From: Oscillospiraceae bacterium Marseille-Q3528
GTDB lineage: Bacteria > Bacillota > Clostridia > Lachnospirales > Lachnospiraceae
DNA length: 64,000 nt
Reading direction: 5' to 3'
NCBI GenBank assembly: GCA_018223385.1
Contig: JAGTTR010000019.1
Coordinates: 29,866-93,865 of the forward strand
Shown: positions 18,371-26,453 of the stretch, in pieces
Numbering within the stretch: position 1 is the stretch's first letter
Layout: each line of letters opens with the position of its first letter
The notes under the pieces: generated by a model
Told to the model about the DNA's origin: nothing
What the model saw: the letters and a program-made list of their open reading frames with translations, nothing else
Database searches by the model: none
Made by a program: the position numbers and the translations under genes

Positions 18371-19359
18371 TTTATCTGGAAAGTCCGTCCACAGATCCGA
18401 CTTTTAATCTGGCACTGGAAGAATATGCCTTTGGACATCTGGATCCGCAGGAGGAGTATTTTATGCTTTGGAGAAACCGTCCTTCTGTGATCATCGGAAA
18501 GCATCAGAATGCACAGCAGGAAGTCAATCTCCTCTACGCAGAACAGCATCACATTCCCGTTGTCCGCCGTCTTTCCGGCGGCGGCGCTGTTTATCACGAC
18601 CTGGATAATCTGAATTTTACTTTCATTGTGCAGGGCATGGTGCCGGAGCTGTCCATGGAACGGTTTGCGGCGCCGCTGCTGGCTGCCTGTCGGCGGTTTG
18701 GCATCCACGCCCGGGTGGAGGGGCGCAACGATGTGACGGTGGACGGGAAAAAGATTTCCGGCAACGCCCGGTATATGGAAAACGGACGCACCATGCATCA
18801 CGGTACCATTCTGCTGAAGACCGATGCGGAGACCATGAGCCAGGTATTGCAGGTATCAGAGGATAAGATCCGCTCTAAGGGCGTATCGTCAGTGAAAAGC
18901 CGGGTGACCTCCCTTTCTGCCTGTGCGGGATATCCCATCGGGCCGGAAGAGTTTGGCTCCGTTCTTCGAAAAGAAGTGTTCGGTACTGCTTCTCCCCGGA
19001 CCTATGCGTGGACGGAAGCAGATCTGGCGCAGGCGGAGCAGCTGAAAAAGCGCCGCTATGAAACGTGGGAGTGGAATGTGGGCACCTTTCCTCTCTATGA
19101 GGTGACCCGAGCCAGAAGGATCGAGGGCTGCGGCACCGTGGAGGCCGGATTTTCCGTGCTGGGCGGGCGGATCAGCGAGATTTCCCTGCGGGGGGATTAT
19201 ATGGAATCCGCGCCGGTATCAGAGCTGGAGGAGCAGCTGCAGAACTGTCAGCTGGAGTTGGGAGCGCTGGAAAGCTATCTGAAAAGTGTGCATCCGGAGC
19301 AGTATATCTGCGGTCTCACGGCAGGTGTGCTGGCCCGGCTTCTCTGTGGCCTTTTGTGA
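18367..19359 (+). CDS. lplA: Lipoate-protein ligase A
   Basis: 330 residues. The ligase core has NLALEEYAF, the lipoyl-AMP loop RRLSGGGAVYHD at about residue 69, NDVTVDGKKISGNA with the catalytic Lys, and HHGTILL. A C-terminal accessory domain (YETWEWNVGTFPLYE) is typical of LplA. It activates free lipoate or octanoate with ATP and attaches it to lipoyl domains such as GcvH or 2-oxoacid dehydrogenase E2. Those partners are not in the window. Confidence 0.92.
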   Translation: MIYLESPSTDPTFNLALEEYAFGHLDPQEEYFMLWRNRPSVIIGKHQNAQQEVNLLYAEQHHIPVVRRLSGGGAVYHDLDNLNFTFIVQGMVPELSMERFAAPLLAACRRFGIHARVEGRNDVTVDGKKISGNARYMENGRTMHHGTILLKTDAETMSQVLQVSEDKIRSKGVSSVKSRVTSLSACAGYPIGPEEFGSVLRKEVFGTASPRTYAWTEADLAQAEQLKKRRYETWEWNVGTFPLYEVTRARRIEGCGTVEAGFSVLGGRISEISLRGDYMESAPVSELEEQLQNCQLELGALESYLKSVHPEQYICGLTAGVLARLLCGLL

Positions 19360-19459
19360 CGAAAAGGGTACGAATTTGTCTAAAAATAAGAAATAAACAC
19401 ACAATTTACACAATAATGTCACAAGATGCAAATAATTTAAAAAATATTTCAAAATAGTA

Positions 19460-19488
19460 TTGACAAAATGGGGATGCTAAGATATAAT
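19460..19488 (+). promoter_or_regulatory. Near-consensus sigma-A promoter of an orphan transcription unit
   Basis: TTGACA (19460-19465), a 17-bp spacer and TATAAT (19483-19488). Both hexamers are perfect matches. The next long gene downstream starts over 1 kb away, beyond a strong terminator. Confidence 0.88.
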
Positions 19489-19551
19489 CAAATCATCAAA
19501 AGGAAATACATAAAACAAACAGATATTTCCAAGAAGACAGAGGTGATTCCA

Positions 19552-19665
19552 ATGGGTCAGGAAGCAGAGCTTAGCCTCATCAGTTACTTTGGAAGATATG
19601 AAGTAATTGATGAGATCGACAACAACCTTCACATGGCAGAGGATAAGAGCGCAGAAGAGATGTAA
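19552..19665 (+). CDS. Small protein of 37 residues, unknown
   Basis: The frame MGQEAELSLISYFGRYEVID and onward is acidic and has no membrane segment. GAGGTGATT lies about 6 bases before the ATG. It is the first frame after a consensus promoter (expected mRNA start near 19495), which argues for expression. An in-frame ATG at 19468 lies inside the promoter and cannot be used from it. Confidence 0.5.
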   Translation: MGQEAELSLISYFGRYEVIDEIDNNLHMAEDKSAEEM

Positions 19666-19721
19666 GAGCTTCATCTGTAAAGAAAGATGAAAGCAGGAAA
19701 TGATCTTACAGAACAGGAGAA

Positions 19722-19841
19722 ATGGAATCAGTAGTTGCCGCCATCCTCAGCAGACAGGCGAAGGAAAGACAACTGAATAAGTACATGTATTTGATATCAG
19801 TCATGGTATGCAGCTTGTACACAAACCTTCTTCCATCATAA
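19722..19841 (+). CDS. Possible 39-residue membrane peptide
   Basis: The frame starts MESVVAAILSRQAKERQ and ends in a hydrophobic stretch, YMYLISVMVCSLYTNLL. AGGAG lies only 2-3 bases before the ATG, closer than usual. It might be a short membrane peptide or chance. Confidence 0.25.
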   Translation: MESVVAAILSRQAKERQLNKYMYLISVMVCSLYTNLLPS

Positions 19842-19847
19842 AATAAC

Positions 19848-19874
19848 AGAAAGGAAGGTACAGACCACCAGATA
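19848..19874 (+). repeat. GGAAGGT...GACCACC repeat, copy 1
   Basis: AGAAAGGAAGGTA followed by CAGACCACCAGATA. It shares the core GGAAGGTA-(C/T)(A/G)-GACCACC with two further copies downstream in the same putative transcript. Confidence 0.6.
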
Positions 19875-19889
19875 ATTAGATTTTTTATT

Positions 19890-19927
19890 CATAATCTGAC
19901 GAAAGGAAGGTACGGACCACCGGATAT
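19890..19927 (+). repeat. GGAAGGT...GACCACC repeat, copy 2
   Basis: CATAATCTGACGAAAGGAAG followed by GTACGGACCACCGGATAT. With copy 3 it shares the longer 5' extension ATAATCTGA. Confidence 0.6.
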
Positions 19928-20250
19928 TTGATTGAATGGTAAGATGAAGGAACCGTGAGAAGAGGATTGATTACCGAAGTTTATCGGAAGACGAGCTGCT
20001 CCCCCTCGAAAAAAGAGAAGTGTAACCGCCGCAGGCGGCAAACAACAGAAGCTCTGAGATGAAAGCTGTACCGCGTGCCCCGAAGTGTCCGGGGAGATAG
20101 GACAGGCGGCAGGCAGGACAGAAGATTTTCAGAAGGGAACGTTGGAGAAGCTGCCGGGGAAAGGGAAAAGCTTTTCCAGGAGGGCAGAGGGAGTCTGAAG
20201 AAAACCGGTGTATGAGATAGACCGTCTCCACAGAACAGACAGTCATCTGT

Positions 20251-20289
20251 TTATAATCTGAGAAAAGGAAGGTATAGACCACCGAAATA
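20251..20289 (+). repeat. GGAAGGT...GACCACC repeat, copy 3
   Basis: TATAATCTGAGAAAAGGAAG followed by GTATAGACCACCGAAATA, about 330 bases after copy 2 and 80 bases before the terminator. Confidence 0.6.
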
Positions 20290-20365
20290 GTAATGTTTTC
20301 AGACGGTTTGTGCATACAGGAAGCAACCAATGGAATAAATGAGCAAATTACATAATTGATGATAG

Positions 20366-20395
20366 GGGAGCGTCCATTCGGACGCTCCCTTTTTG
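20366..20395 (+). terminator. Strong intrinsic terminator
   Basis: GGGAGCGTCC-attc-GGACGCTCCC, a perfect 10-bp stem with a tetraloop, followed by five or six T residues. Confidence 0.9.
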
Positions 20396-20524
20396 CGAAT
20401 GGTGCGACTGAACGTTGCCGATTCTCCACTTCGTAAACTCCTTGTAAATTCTTCCCCTTTTCTATGGAGTTTTTCCCCTGAAACGTGTAAAATAAAATCA
20501 AAACCTTCCGAAAGAGGTGTGTGT

Positions 20525-22078
20525 ATGCAGATTACAACATTTGCAGGTGTTGATATTGGTTCCTACGAAGTGGGAATGAAGATTTTTGAATTATCATCCA
20601 AGTATGGCATGCGAGAGATTACCTATGTCCGTCATCGGATCGATCTGGGAAGAGACGCCTATACGACAGGCAGGATCAGTACAGAGGTAATGGATGAACT
20701 GTGTGTCATTCTTACGGATTTTATGCATATCATGAAAGAGTACCAGGTGCAGGCGTACCGGGCCTGCGTGACCAGTGCCATCCGGGAGTCGGACAATGCG
20801 CTGATCGTGCTGGATCACATCAAGGTGCGCAGCGGCATGACGGTGGAGGCACTGAGCAATTCCGAACAGCGGTTCCTGGGTTACAAATCCATTGCCTACC
20901 AGGGCAAATCTTTTGAAAAAATGATCCAGAAGGGCACGGCGATCTTCGATGTGGGCGGCGGAAGCATCCAGCTGTCCCTGTTTGACAAGGATCGGCTGGT
21001 GACGACGGAAAATATCCGCATGGGCATCATCCGTATCCGGGAGCGGCTGCAGCGTCTGGAAGACCGGCCATCTTACATGGTGCCGCTCATTGAAGAGCTG
21101 GTAAACAGTGAGATCGGTGCTTTTCAGCGGATGTATGTGAAGGACCGGGAGATCCGCAGCGTCATTCTCATCGGCGATTACATCAATTATGTGGTCAGGC
21201 GTTACCGGAAGAAGCCGGAAGGGGATACGCCCTTTGTGACGAAGGAAGAACTGATGGCGGATATGGAGCAGCTCATTGCCCTGTCTCCGGCGCAGATTGC
21301 CAAGCGGCTGGAGATCCCGGCGGAGAACGAGTCCATGATCCTGCCGGCGCTGGTGGTATACCGGAAGCTTCTGAAGGATACCCCGGCGGAACTGATCTGG
21401 GCGCCGGGCCTGAACTTAAGCGACGGCCTGGCATACGACTATGCGGAGCAGCATAAGATCATCCGGGGCAGCCATAATTTTGAAAATGATATCCTGGCGG
21501 CAGCAAAAAATATTGCCAAGCGCTACCAGGCAGACCGGCCCCATGTGGCTCATGTGGCGGATCTGGCGCTGACGATCTTTGATGCCATGCGAAAACCTGC
21601 GGGGTTAAAGGACAGAGACCGACTGCTGCTGAATATTTCCGTGCAGCTCCATCACTGCGGAAAATTCATCACCATTTCCAAGGCGCCGGAGTGTAACTAT
21701 AATATCATCATGTCCACGGAGATCATCGGTCTGTCTCACAAGGAGCGGAACCTGGTGGCCAACATTGTGCGCTACGTGATCACAGATTTTGCCGGGTTTG
21801 ATGAGCTGGCAGCCAAGGAAGACATCGAGGAGGAAAGTTATCTGAAGATCGCCAAGCTGGTGGCCATCCTCCGGGTAGCCAACGCCCTGGATCGCAGCCA
21901 CAAGCAGAAGATCCGGGAGATGAAAGCCTCCCTGAAAGGAAGCCAGCTGGTGCTGACGGTGGATACGGACGAGGATATGACACTGGAGCGGGGACTGTTC
22001 CCGGATAAAGCGGAGTTTTTTGAAGAGGTATTCGGGATCCGCCCGGAGATCCGCATGAAAAAAAGACTGAACGGATGA
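20525..22078 (+). CDS. ppx: Exopolyphosphatase, Ppx/GppA family with C-terminal HD-like domain
   Basis: 517 residues. The N-terminal actin-like ATPase fold has FAGVDIGSYEVGMKIFE, the Glu/Arg region YRACVTSAIRESDNA and GTAIFDVGGGSIQLSLF. A helical HD-type C-terminal domain follows (HVAHVADLAL; LLNISVQLHHCGKFI). It releases phosphate from polyphosphate ends or hydrolyses pppGpp. The start has GAGGTG 6-7 bases upstream. It is directly followed by ppk, so synthesis and breakdown of polyphosphate are encoded together. Confidence 0.9.
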   Translation: MQITTFAGVDIGSYEVGMKIFELSSKYGMREITYVRHRIDLGRDAYTTGRISTEVMDELCVILTDFMHIMKEYQVQAYRACVTSAIRESDNALIVLDHIKVRSGMTVEALSNSEQRFLGYKSIAYQGKSFEKMIQKGTAIFDVGGGSIQLSLFDKDRLVTTENIRMGIIRIRERLQRLEDRPSYMVPLIEELVNSEIGAFQRMYVKDREIRSVILIGDYINYVVRRYRKKPEGDTPFVTKEELMADMEQLIALSPAQIAKRLEIPAENESMILPALVVYRKLLKDTPAELIWAPGLNLSDGLAYDYAEQHKIIRGSHNFENDILAAAKNIAKRYQADRPHVAHVADLALTIFDAMRKPAGLKDRDRLLLNISVQLHHCGKFITISKAPECNYNIIMSTEIIGLSHKERNLVANIVRYVITDFAGFDELAAKEDIEEESYLKIAKLVAILRVANALDRSHKQKIREMKASLKGSQLVLTVDTDEDMTLERGLFPDKAEFFEEVFGIRPEIRMKKRLNG

Positions 22079-22084
22079 GGATGA

Positions 22085-24256
22085 ATGATGAAGCAGGAGA
22101 ATAGAAAAATGAGCACGGATGATTTTTTGAAACCGGAATATTACAAAAACCGGGAACTGAGCTGGATCCAATTTGACGACCGGGTACTGGGGGAGGCCAG
22201 AGACAAGACGCTGCCCCTGTTTGAACGGCTGAAATTTCTGAGCATTTCCGCCTCCAACCTGGATGAATTTTTTATGATCCGGGTGGCTTCTCTGAAGGAT
22301 ATGGTCAATGCGGGTTACACGAAGAAGGATATGGCAGGTATGTCTGCCTCGGATCAGCTGGAGGCCATCAGCCAGGATGTGCATGAGCTGGTGAACGTAC
22401 AGTATTCGACCTTCCTACGTTCCCTGGTTCCGGCGCTGCGCGGCGTGGGGCTGAACTTTATCAAGGAGCATGAGGATCTGCGGCCGGATCAGGCAGAATA
22501 TGCGGATCGTTATTTTAAAGAAAATGTGTACCCGGTGCTGACACCCATGGCGGTGGATTCTTCCCGGCCGTTTCCGCTGGTGCGCAACAAGACGCTGAAC
22601 ATCGGTGCGCTGGTGCGTAAGAAGGATCAGCCGGACAGCGAGGTGGAGTTTGCCACGGTACAGGTGCCGTCGGTGCTGCCAAGAATCGTGGAGCTCCCGG
22701 CTTCGGATGACGGGGTGCGCAGCGTGATCCTGCTGGAGGAGATCATTGAGCGGAATATTTCCCGGCTGTTTTTAAGCTACGATGTGATCTGCGCCCATCC
22801 GTACCGGGTCATGCGAAATGCCGACCTGACCATCGACGAGGATGAGGCCGCCGACCTTCTGAAGGAGATCCAGAAGCAGCTGAAACGGCGGCAGTGGGGC
22901 GAGGTCATCCGTCTGGAAGTGGAAGACCGGATGGAGAAACCGCTCTTTAAGATTTTGAAAAAAGAATTCCATGTCCATGAGTCGGAGGTCTACAAGATCA
23001 ACGGGCCGCTGGATCTGACTTTTGCCATGAAGCTGTATGGTCTGAAGGGTTATGAGGAGCTGAAAGCGCCTGCCCATGAGCCTCAGCCGGTACCGGAGAC
23101 CATGACAGAGGAGAGTATTTTTGATCAGATCCGTCATGGCGATATTCTGCTGCACCATCCGTATCAGAGCTTTGATCCGGTGGTGGGCTTTGTGAAGCAG
23201 GCGGCGCGGGATCCCCAGGTGCTGGCCATCAAGCAGACGCTGTACCGGGTCAGCGGCAATTCTCCGATTATCGCGGCACTGGCCCAGGCGGCAGAGAACG
23301 GTAAGCAGGTCAGCGTGCTGGTGGAGCTGAAAGCCCGTTTTGATGAGGAAAACAATATCGTGTGGGCGAAGATGCTGGAAAAAGCAGGCTGCCATGTGAT
23401 CTATGGTCTGGTGGGGCTGAAAACCCACAGCAAGATCACCCTGGTGGTGCGCCGGGAGGAGGAGGGCATCCACCGGTACGTCCATCTGGGTACCGGCAAC
23501 TACAACGATGCCACCGCCAAGCTGTACACGGACTGCGGACTTCTGACGTGTTCCCCGGCCATCGGCGAGGATGCCACGGCCGTATTCAACATGCTTTCCG
23601 GTTATTCGGAGCCCATGTCCTGGAACAAGCTGACATTGGCGCCGCTCTGGCTGCGGGATAAGTTCCTGGAGCTCATCGGCAGAGAGCGGGACAATGCGAG
23701 AAACGGCCATCCGGCCCGGATCATTGCCAAGATGAATTCCCTCTGCGACCAGGAGATCATTGCGGCGCTCTATGAGGCATCGGCGGCCGGGGTACAGATC
23801 GACCTCATCGTCCGGGGCATCTGCACGCTGCGGGTGGGCATTCCCGGTGTTAGCGAAAATATCCGGGTGCGTTCCATCGTCGGCAATTTCCTGGAGCATG
23901 CCAGAATCTTTTATTTCCTGAACAACGGCCAGGAAGATGTGTATATGGGAAGTGCGGACTGGATGCCGCGAAACCTGGATAAACGGGTGGAGATCATGTT
24001 CCCCATTGAGGATCCTGACAAAAAGGCTGAGGCCATTCACATTCTGGAAATCCAGCTGGCGGATACGTGCAAGGCCCATCTGCTCATGCCGGACGGCAAT
24101 TATGAGAAGGTGGACCGCCGGGGCAAGGCGGCGCTGATCGCCCAGGATTATTTTGTGGAAGAGGCAAAAGAAAAGGCGAAGAAAAAACAGGAACCGGATG
24201 AGACCCATGACCGGGTATTTGTTCCGGAGGAACCCGTCCCGGATGTGGAAGATTAA
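22085..24256 (+). CDS. ppk: Polyphosphate kinase 1
   Basis: 723 residues. The N domain has YKNRELSWIQFDDRVL and LDEFFMIRVA. The catalytic half has ILLHHPYQSFDPV, the phosphorylated-His region VGLKTHSKITLVVRRE and HLGTGNYND, and ends with YMGSADWMPRNLDKRVE. It reversibly polymerises the gamma phosphate of ATP. Several ATGs are available (22085, 22088, 22109); the first is given. It begins 7 bases after the ppx stop and ends in a hairpin terminator shared with the convergent HAD gene. Confidence 0.95.
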   Translation: MMKQENRKMSTDDFLKPEYYKNRELSWIQFDDRVLGEARDKTLPLFERLKFLSISASNLDEFFMIRVASLKDMVNAGYTKKDMAGMSASDQLEAISQDVHELVNVQYSTFLRSLVPALRGVGLNFIKEHEDLRPDQAEYADRYFKENVYPVLTPMAVDSSRPFPLVRNKTLNIGALVRKKDQPDSEVEFATVQVPSVLPRIVELPASDDGVRSVILLEEIIERNISRLFLSYDVICAHPYRVMRNADLTIDEDEAADLLKEIQKQLKRRQWGEVIRLEVEDRMEKPLFKILKKEFHVHESEVYKINGPLDLTFAMKLYGLKGYEELKAPAHEPQPVPETMTEESIFDQIRHGDILLHHPYQSFDPVVGFVKQAARDPQVLAIKQTLYRVSGNSPIIAALAQAAENGKQVSVLVELKARFDEENNIVWAKMLEKAGCHVIYGLVGLKTHSKITLVVRREEEGIHRYVHLGTGNYNDATAKLYTDCGLLTCSPAIGEDATAVFNMLSGYSEPMSWNKLTLAPLWLRDKFLELIGRERDNARNGHPARIIAKMNSLCDQEIIAALYEASAAGVQIDLIVRGICTLRVGIPGVSENIRVRSIVGNFLEHARIFYFLNNGQEDVYMGSADWMPRNLDKRVEIMFPIEDPDKKAEAIHILEIQLADTCKAHLLMPDGNYEKVDRRGKAALIAQDYFVEEAKEKAKKKQEPDETHDRVFVPEEPVPDVED

Positions 24257-24266
24257 CAGAAGAGGC

Positions 24267-24303
24267 AAACTGCCTGCTGAGATTATTTCAGCAGGCAGTT
24301 TTT
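24267..24303. terminator. Terminator between convergent ppk and HAD genes
   Basis: AAACTGCCTGCTGA pairs with TCAGCAGGCAGTTTTT. The T-run follows on the plus strand. The stem includes the last codons of the HAD gene and may also act on the minus strand, where an A/T-rich flank is present. Confidence 0.75.
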
Positions 24304-25299
24304 AATGATCTCGGCAAAACCGTCATGATCGTTGTCGGCCATGGTCACATAGTCAGCAGCCTCTTTGACCGGTACCATGCTGTTGGCCATGGCAGCGCCG
24401 ATGGCCGCTTCCCGGATCATGGACAGATCGTTCTCTGAATCTCCGGCAGCCACCGTGTTGGCCACGGGAATGTTCAGGTAATTGCACAGAAAATGCAGGG
24501 CATTTCCCTTGGATGTCCCGGCGGGAATGACCTCCAGATAGGTATTGCTGGAAAAAACAAACTGAATGCGGCCCTGGAACTTTGGCTCCACAGCGGCGCG
24601 GAAATCCTCCAGCTTCTGGTGATTGTGCAGGTCGATGAGCAGCAGTTTGTTGGGTTCCTTGGAAAGCTCGTCTGTTCCGGCAATGATCTGGCAGGGGGTG
24701 TGGGTATGCTCAAAGTAGGAGCGCCCTTCCTCATCGTCCCGCAGGTAGAGCACATGGTTCTCCTCATAGGACTGGCAGTGGATGCCGGCTTTTTCCGCCG
24801 CATCGAAAACGGAAAGCACATCGTCCAGGGAAATGGTGCGGTTCATGAGAAAACGCTGTTCCCCGCAGTCATACACAACGGAGCCGTTGAAGCCGATGAT
24901 ATAGCTGCCGGGGCCATCCAGCTGGAGGTCCTGAGCCAGCGGCAGAATGGAAGCCATTGGCCGCCCTGTGGTGAGGACGATGATATGTCCGGCTTCCCGG
25001 GCCAGACGGATAGCTTCCCGGTTGGCAGGGGAAATCTCCTTGTTGTTGTTCAGCAGCGTGCCGTCCAGATCGGTAAACAGGATCTTTGTAGGGCAGGCGA
25101 GATAGGCTGCCTTCTCCTTTTCCAGCAGCGCCTCCAGCGCCTCGTCACTCTGGCTGATCCACACATCCTCTTCTTCACCGTTCAGGCCAAGGTAAGCGGC
25201 CAGAGTGCACGTCTCATCGCTGAAATTCCAGCGGCTCGTATATCGGTCAATGTCCTCGAAGGGGATCTCTCCGAGGAAAAAACGTTCTTTAAAAGTCAT
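24283..25299 (-). CDS. HAD-IIB (Cof-type) phosphatase with N-terminal extension
   Basis: 338 residues. After an N-terminal extension of about 75 residues (PFEDIDRYTSRWNFSDETC) comes the Cof-type HAD domain: motif I LFTDLDGTLLNN, motif II VLTTGRPMAS, and motifs III/IV with KGNALHFL and AAGDSENDLSM. Such enzymes hydrolyse sugar phosphates or related metabolites; the substrate is unknown. The start at 25299 was chosen because AAGGAG lies 6 bases before it; the longer frame up to 25362 has no ribosome binding site. The function of the extension is not recognised. Confidence 0.85.
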   Translation of the reverse strand: MTFKERFFLGEIPFEDIDRYTSRWNFSDETCTLAAYLGLNGEEEDVWISQSDEALEALLEKEKAAYLACPTKILFTDLDGTLLNNNKEISPANREAIRLAREAGHIIVLTTGRPMASILPLAQDLQLDGPGSYIIGFNGSVVYDCGEQRFLMNRTISLDDVLSVFDAAEKAGIHCQSYEENHVLYLRDDEEGRSYFEHTHTPCQIIAGTDELSKEPNKLLLIDLHNHQKLEDFRAAVEPKFQGRIQFVFSSNTYLEVIPAGTSKGNALHFLCNYLNIPVANTVAAGDSENDLSMIREAAIGAAMANSMVPVKEAADYVTMADNDHDGFAEIIKNCLLK

Positions 25300-25394
25300 A
25301 GGATTCTCCTTTTTCATTGCCTGCATACACAGGCCGTTCGTTCGATATTCACCGTTCGTCATTTATGCGAGCATAATGACTCACTTGCGTTCAT

Positions 25395-25403
25395 ATTATA
25401 GCA
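25395..25403 (-). promoter_or_regulatory. Extended -10 promoter of the HAD gene
   Basis: On the minus strand TGCTATAAT is an extended -10 element. It lies face to face with the fabH promoter, 8 bp from its -35 element, so the two polymerases may compete. Confidence 0.5.
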
Positions 25404-25410
25404 TGTTTTC

Positions 25411-25439
25411 TTGACAAAAGGGAAGATATTTCGTATACT
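25411..25439 (+). promoter_or_regulatory. Promoter of fabH
   Basis: TTGACA (25411-25416), a 17-bp spacer and TATACT (25434-25439). The FabT-box-like palindrome lies immediately downstream, at the expected transcription start. Confidence 0.85.
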
Positions 25440-25447
25440 GACGATAG

Positions 25448-25467
25448 ATACTTTGATAATCAAAATA
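25448..25467. promoter_or_regulatory. FabT-box-like operator at fabH
   Basis: ATACTTTGATAATCAAAATA contains the palindrome TTTGA-TAA-TCAAA (25452-25464). It matches the acpP site at 40450-40469 at 18 of 20 positions, the only differences being two bases at the centre. The known FabT consensus of lactic acid bacteria is of the form TTTGA-N3-TCAAA, so a MarR-type lipid regulator is the likely ligand. Confidence 0.75.
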
Positions 25468-25483
25468 AAAAGAGGAATCGAAA

Positions 25484-26449
25484 ATGGGATTGAAAATACT
25501 GGGAACGGGCAGCGCCCTTCCTTCCAATATGGTAACCAATGAGCAGCTGACGAAGATGGTGGACACTTCGGACGAGTGGATCGCATCCCGGACAGGCATC
25601 CGGCAGCGGCATATTTCCACAGGGGAGACGACGACGGAGCTTTGTGTGCGCGCGGCCAGGCGGGCGCTGGAAAATGCCGGGATGCAGGCGGAGGAGCTGG
25701 AGCTGATCGTGGTGGCGACGCTTTCCGGTGATCGGGCACTGCCTAACACCGGGTGCGAGGTGCAGCGGGAATTGAACGCTGTTCATGCGACTGCCTTTGA
25801 GATCAATGCGGCCTGCTCTGGTTTTCTGTTTGCGTTGAACACAGTTCAGGCGTATATGGCTGCGGGGCTGTACCGGAAGGCACTGGTCATCGGCGGGGAG
25901 GTGTTGTCCAAGCTGGTGGACTGGCAGGACCGGAACACCTGTGTGCTGTTTGGGGACGGCGCCGGTGCCGCGGTGGTGGAGGCAGACCCGGCGCGGATGT
26001 ATTATTTTGACCAGGGAAGTGACGGCAGCCGGGGAGAGGCGCTGTCCTGTCCGGGAAGACCGTTACGAAGTCCGTTTGTTGCGACAGATCACGGTTCTTC
26101 TCCCTACATTTTCATGGACGGCCAGGAGGTTTTCCGGTTCGCAGTAAAAAAAGTGCCGGAGACGGTGGCGCTGGTTTTACAGAAGGCCGGTCTGACGGCA
26201 GAAGACGTGGATCTTTTCCTGCTGCACCAGGCCAACGAGCGCATTTTGCAGGCGGCGGCCAGAAGGATCGGGGCGCCGGTCAGCAAGTTTCCCATGAATA
26301 TGCAAGCCTGCGGCAATACATCCGCAGCCAGCATTCCGATCCTGCTGGATGAGGCGAACCGCAAAGGACTGCTGAAACGGGGACAGACCGTCGTTCTGTC
26401 CGGTTTTGGCGCCGGGCTGACCTGGGGAACCGCTTTGTTTCAGTGGTGA
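25484..26449 (+). CDS. fabH: 3-oxoacyl-ACP synthase III (FabH)
   Basis: 321 residues, the normal length. The catalytic triad is visible: Cys111 in EINAACSGF, His in LLHQANERI and Asn in QACGNTSAAS. GILTSDEW-type substrate-entry residues appear as DTSDEWIASRTGI. It condenses acyl-CoA with malonyl-ACP to start fatty acid synthesis. Unusually, it stands about 15 kb away from the rest of the fab/acc operon but carries the same operator, so it appears to be a detached member of that regulon. The ribosome binding site is AGAGG. Confidence 0.94.
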   Translation: MGLKILGTGSALPSNMVTNEQLTKMVDTSDEWIASRTGIRQRHISTGETTTELCVRAARRALENAGMQAEELELIVVATLSGDRALPNTGCEVQRELNAVHATAFEINAACSGFLFALNTVQAYMAAGLYRKALVIGGEVLSKLVDWQDRNTCVLFGDGAGAAVVEADPARMYYFDQGSDGSRGEALSCPGRPLRSPFVATDHGSSPYIFMDGQEVFRFAVKKVPETVALVLQKAGLTAEDVDLFLLHQANERILQAAARRIGAPVSKFPMNMQACGNTSAASIPILLDEANRKGLLKRGQTVVLSGFGAGLTWGTALFQW

Positions 26450-26453
26450 TCCT

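Larger units (their letters stand above)
19495..20395 (+). ncRNA. Candidate 0.9-kb transcript with little or no coding content
   Basis: The unit runs from a consensus promoter to a strong terminator at 20366-20395. It contains two very small reading frames near its 5' end (19552 and 19722) and then about 500 bases with no convincing frame. It holds three copies of a GGAAGGTAYRGACCACC repeat and several short hairpins (e.g. CCGCCgcaGGCGG near 20027). I do not recognise it as a known large RNA class. The ends are inferred. Confidence 0.5.

Noticed and set aside
19971..20501. Minus-strand 176-codon frame across the orphan transcription unit
   Set aside because: It crosses the strong terminator and part of the ppx leader, has no ribosome binding site and shows no recognisable motif.
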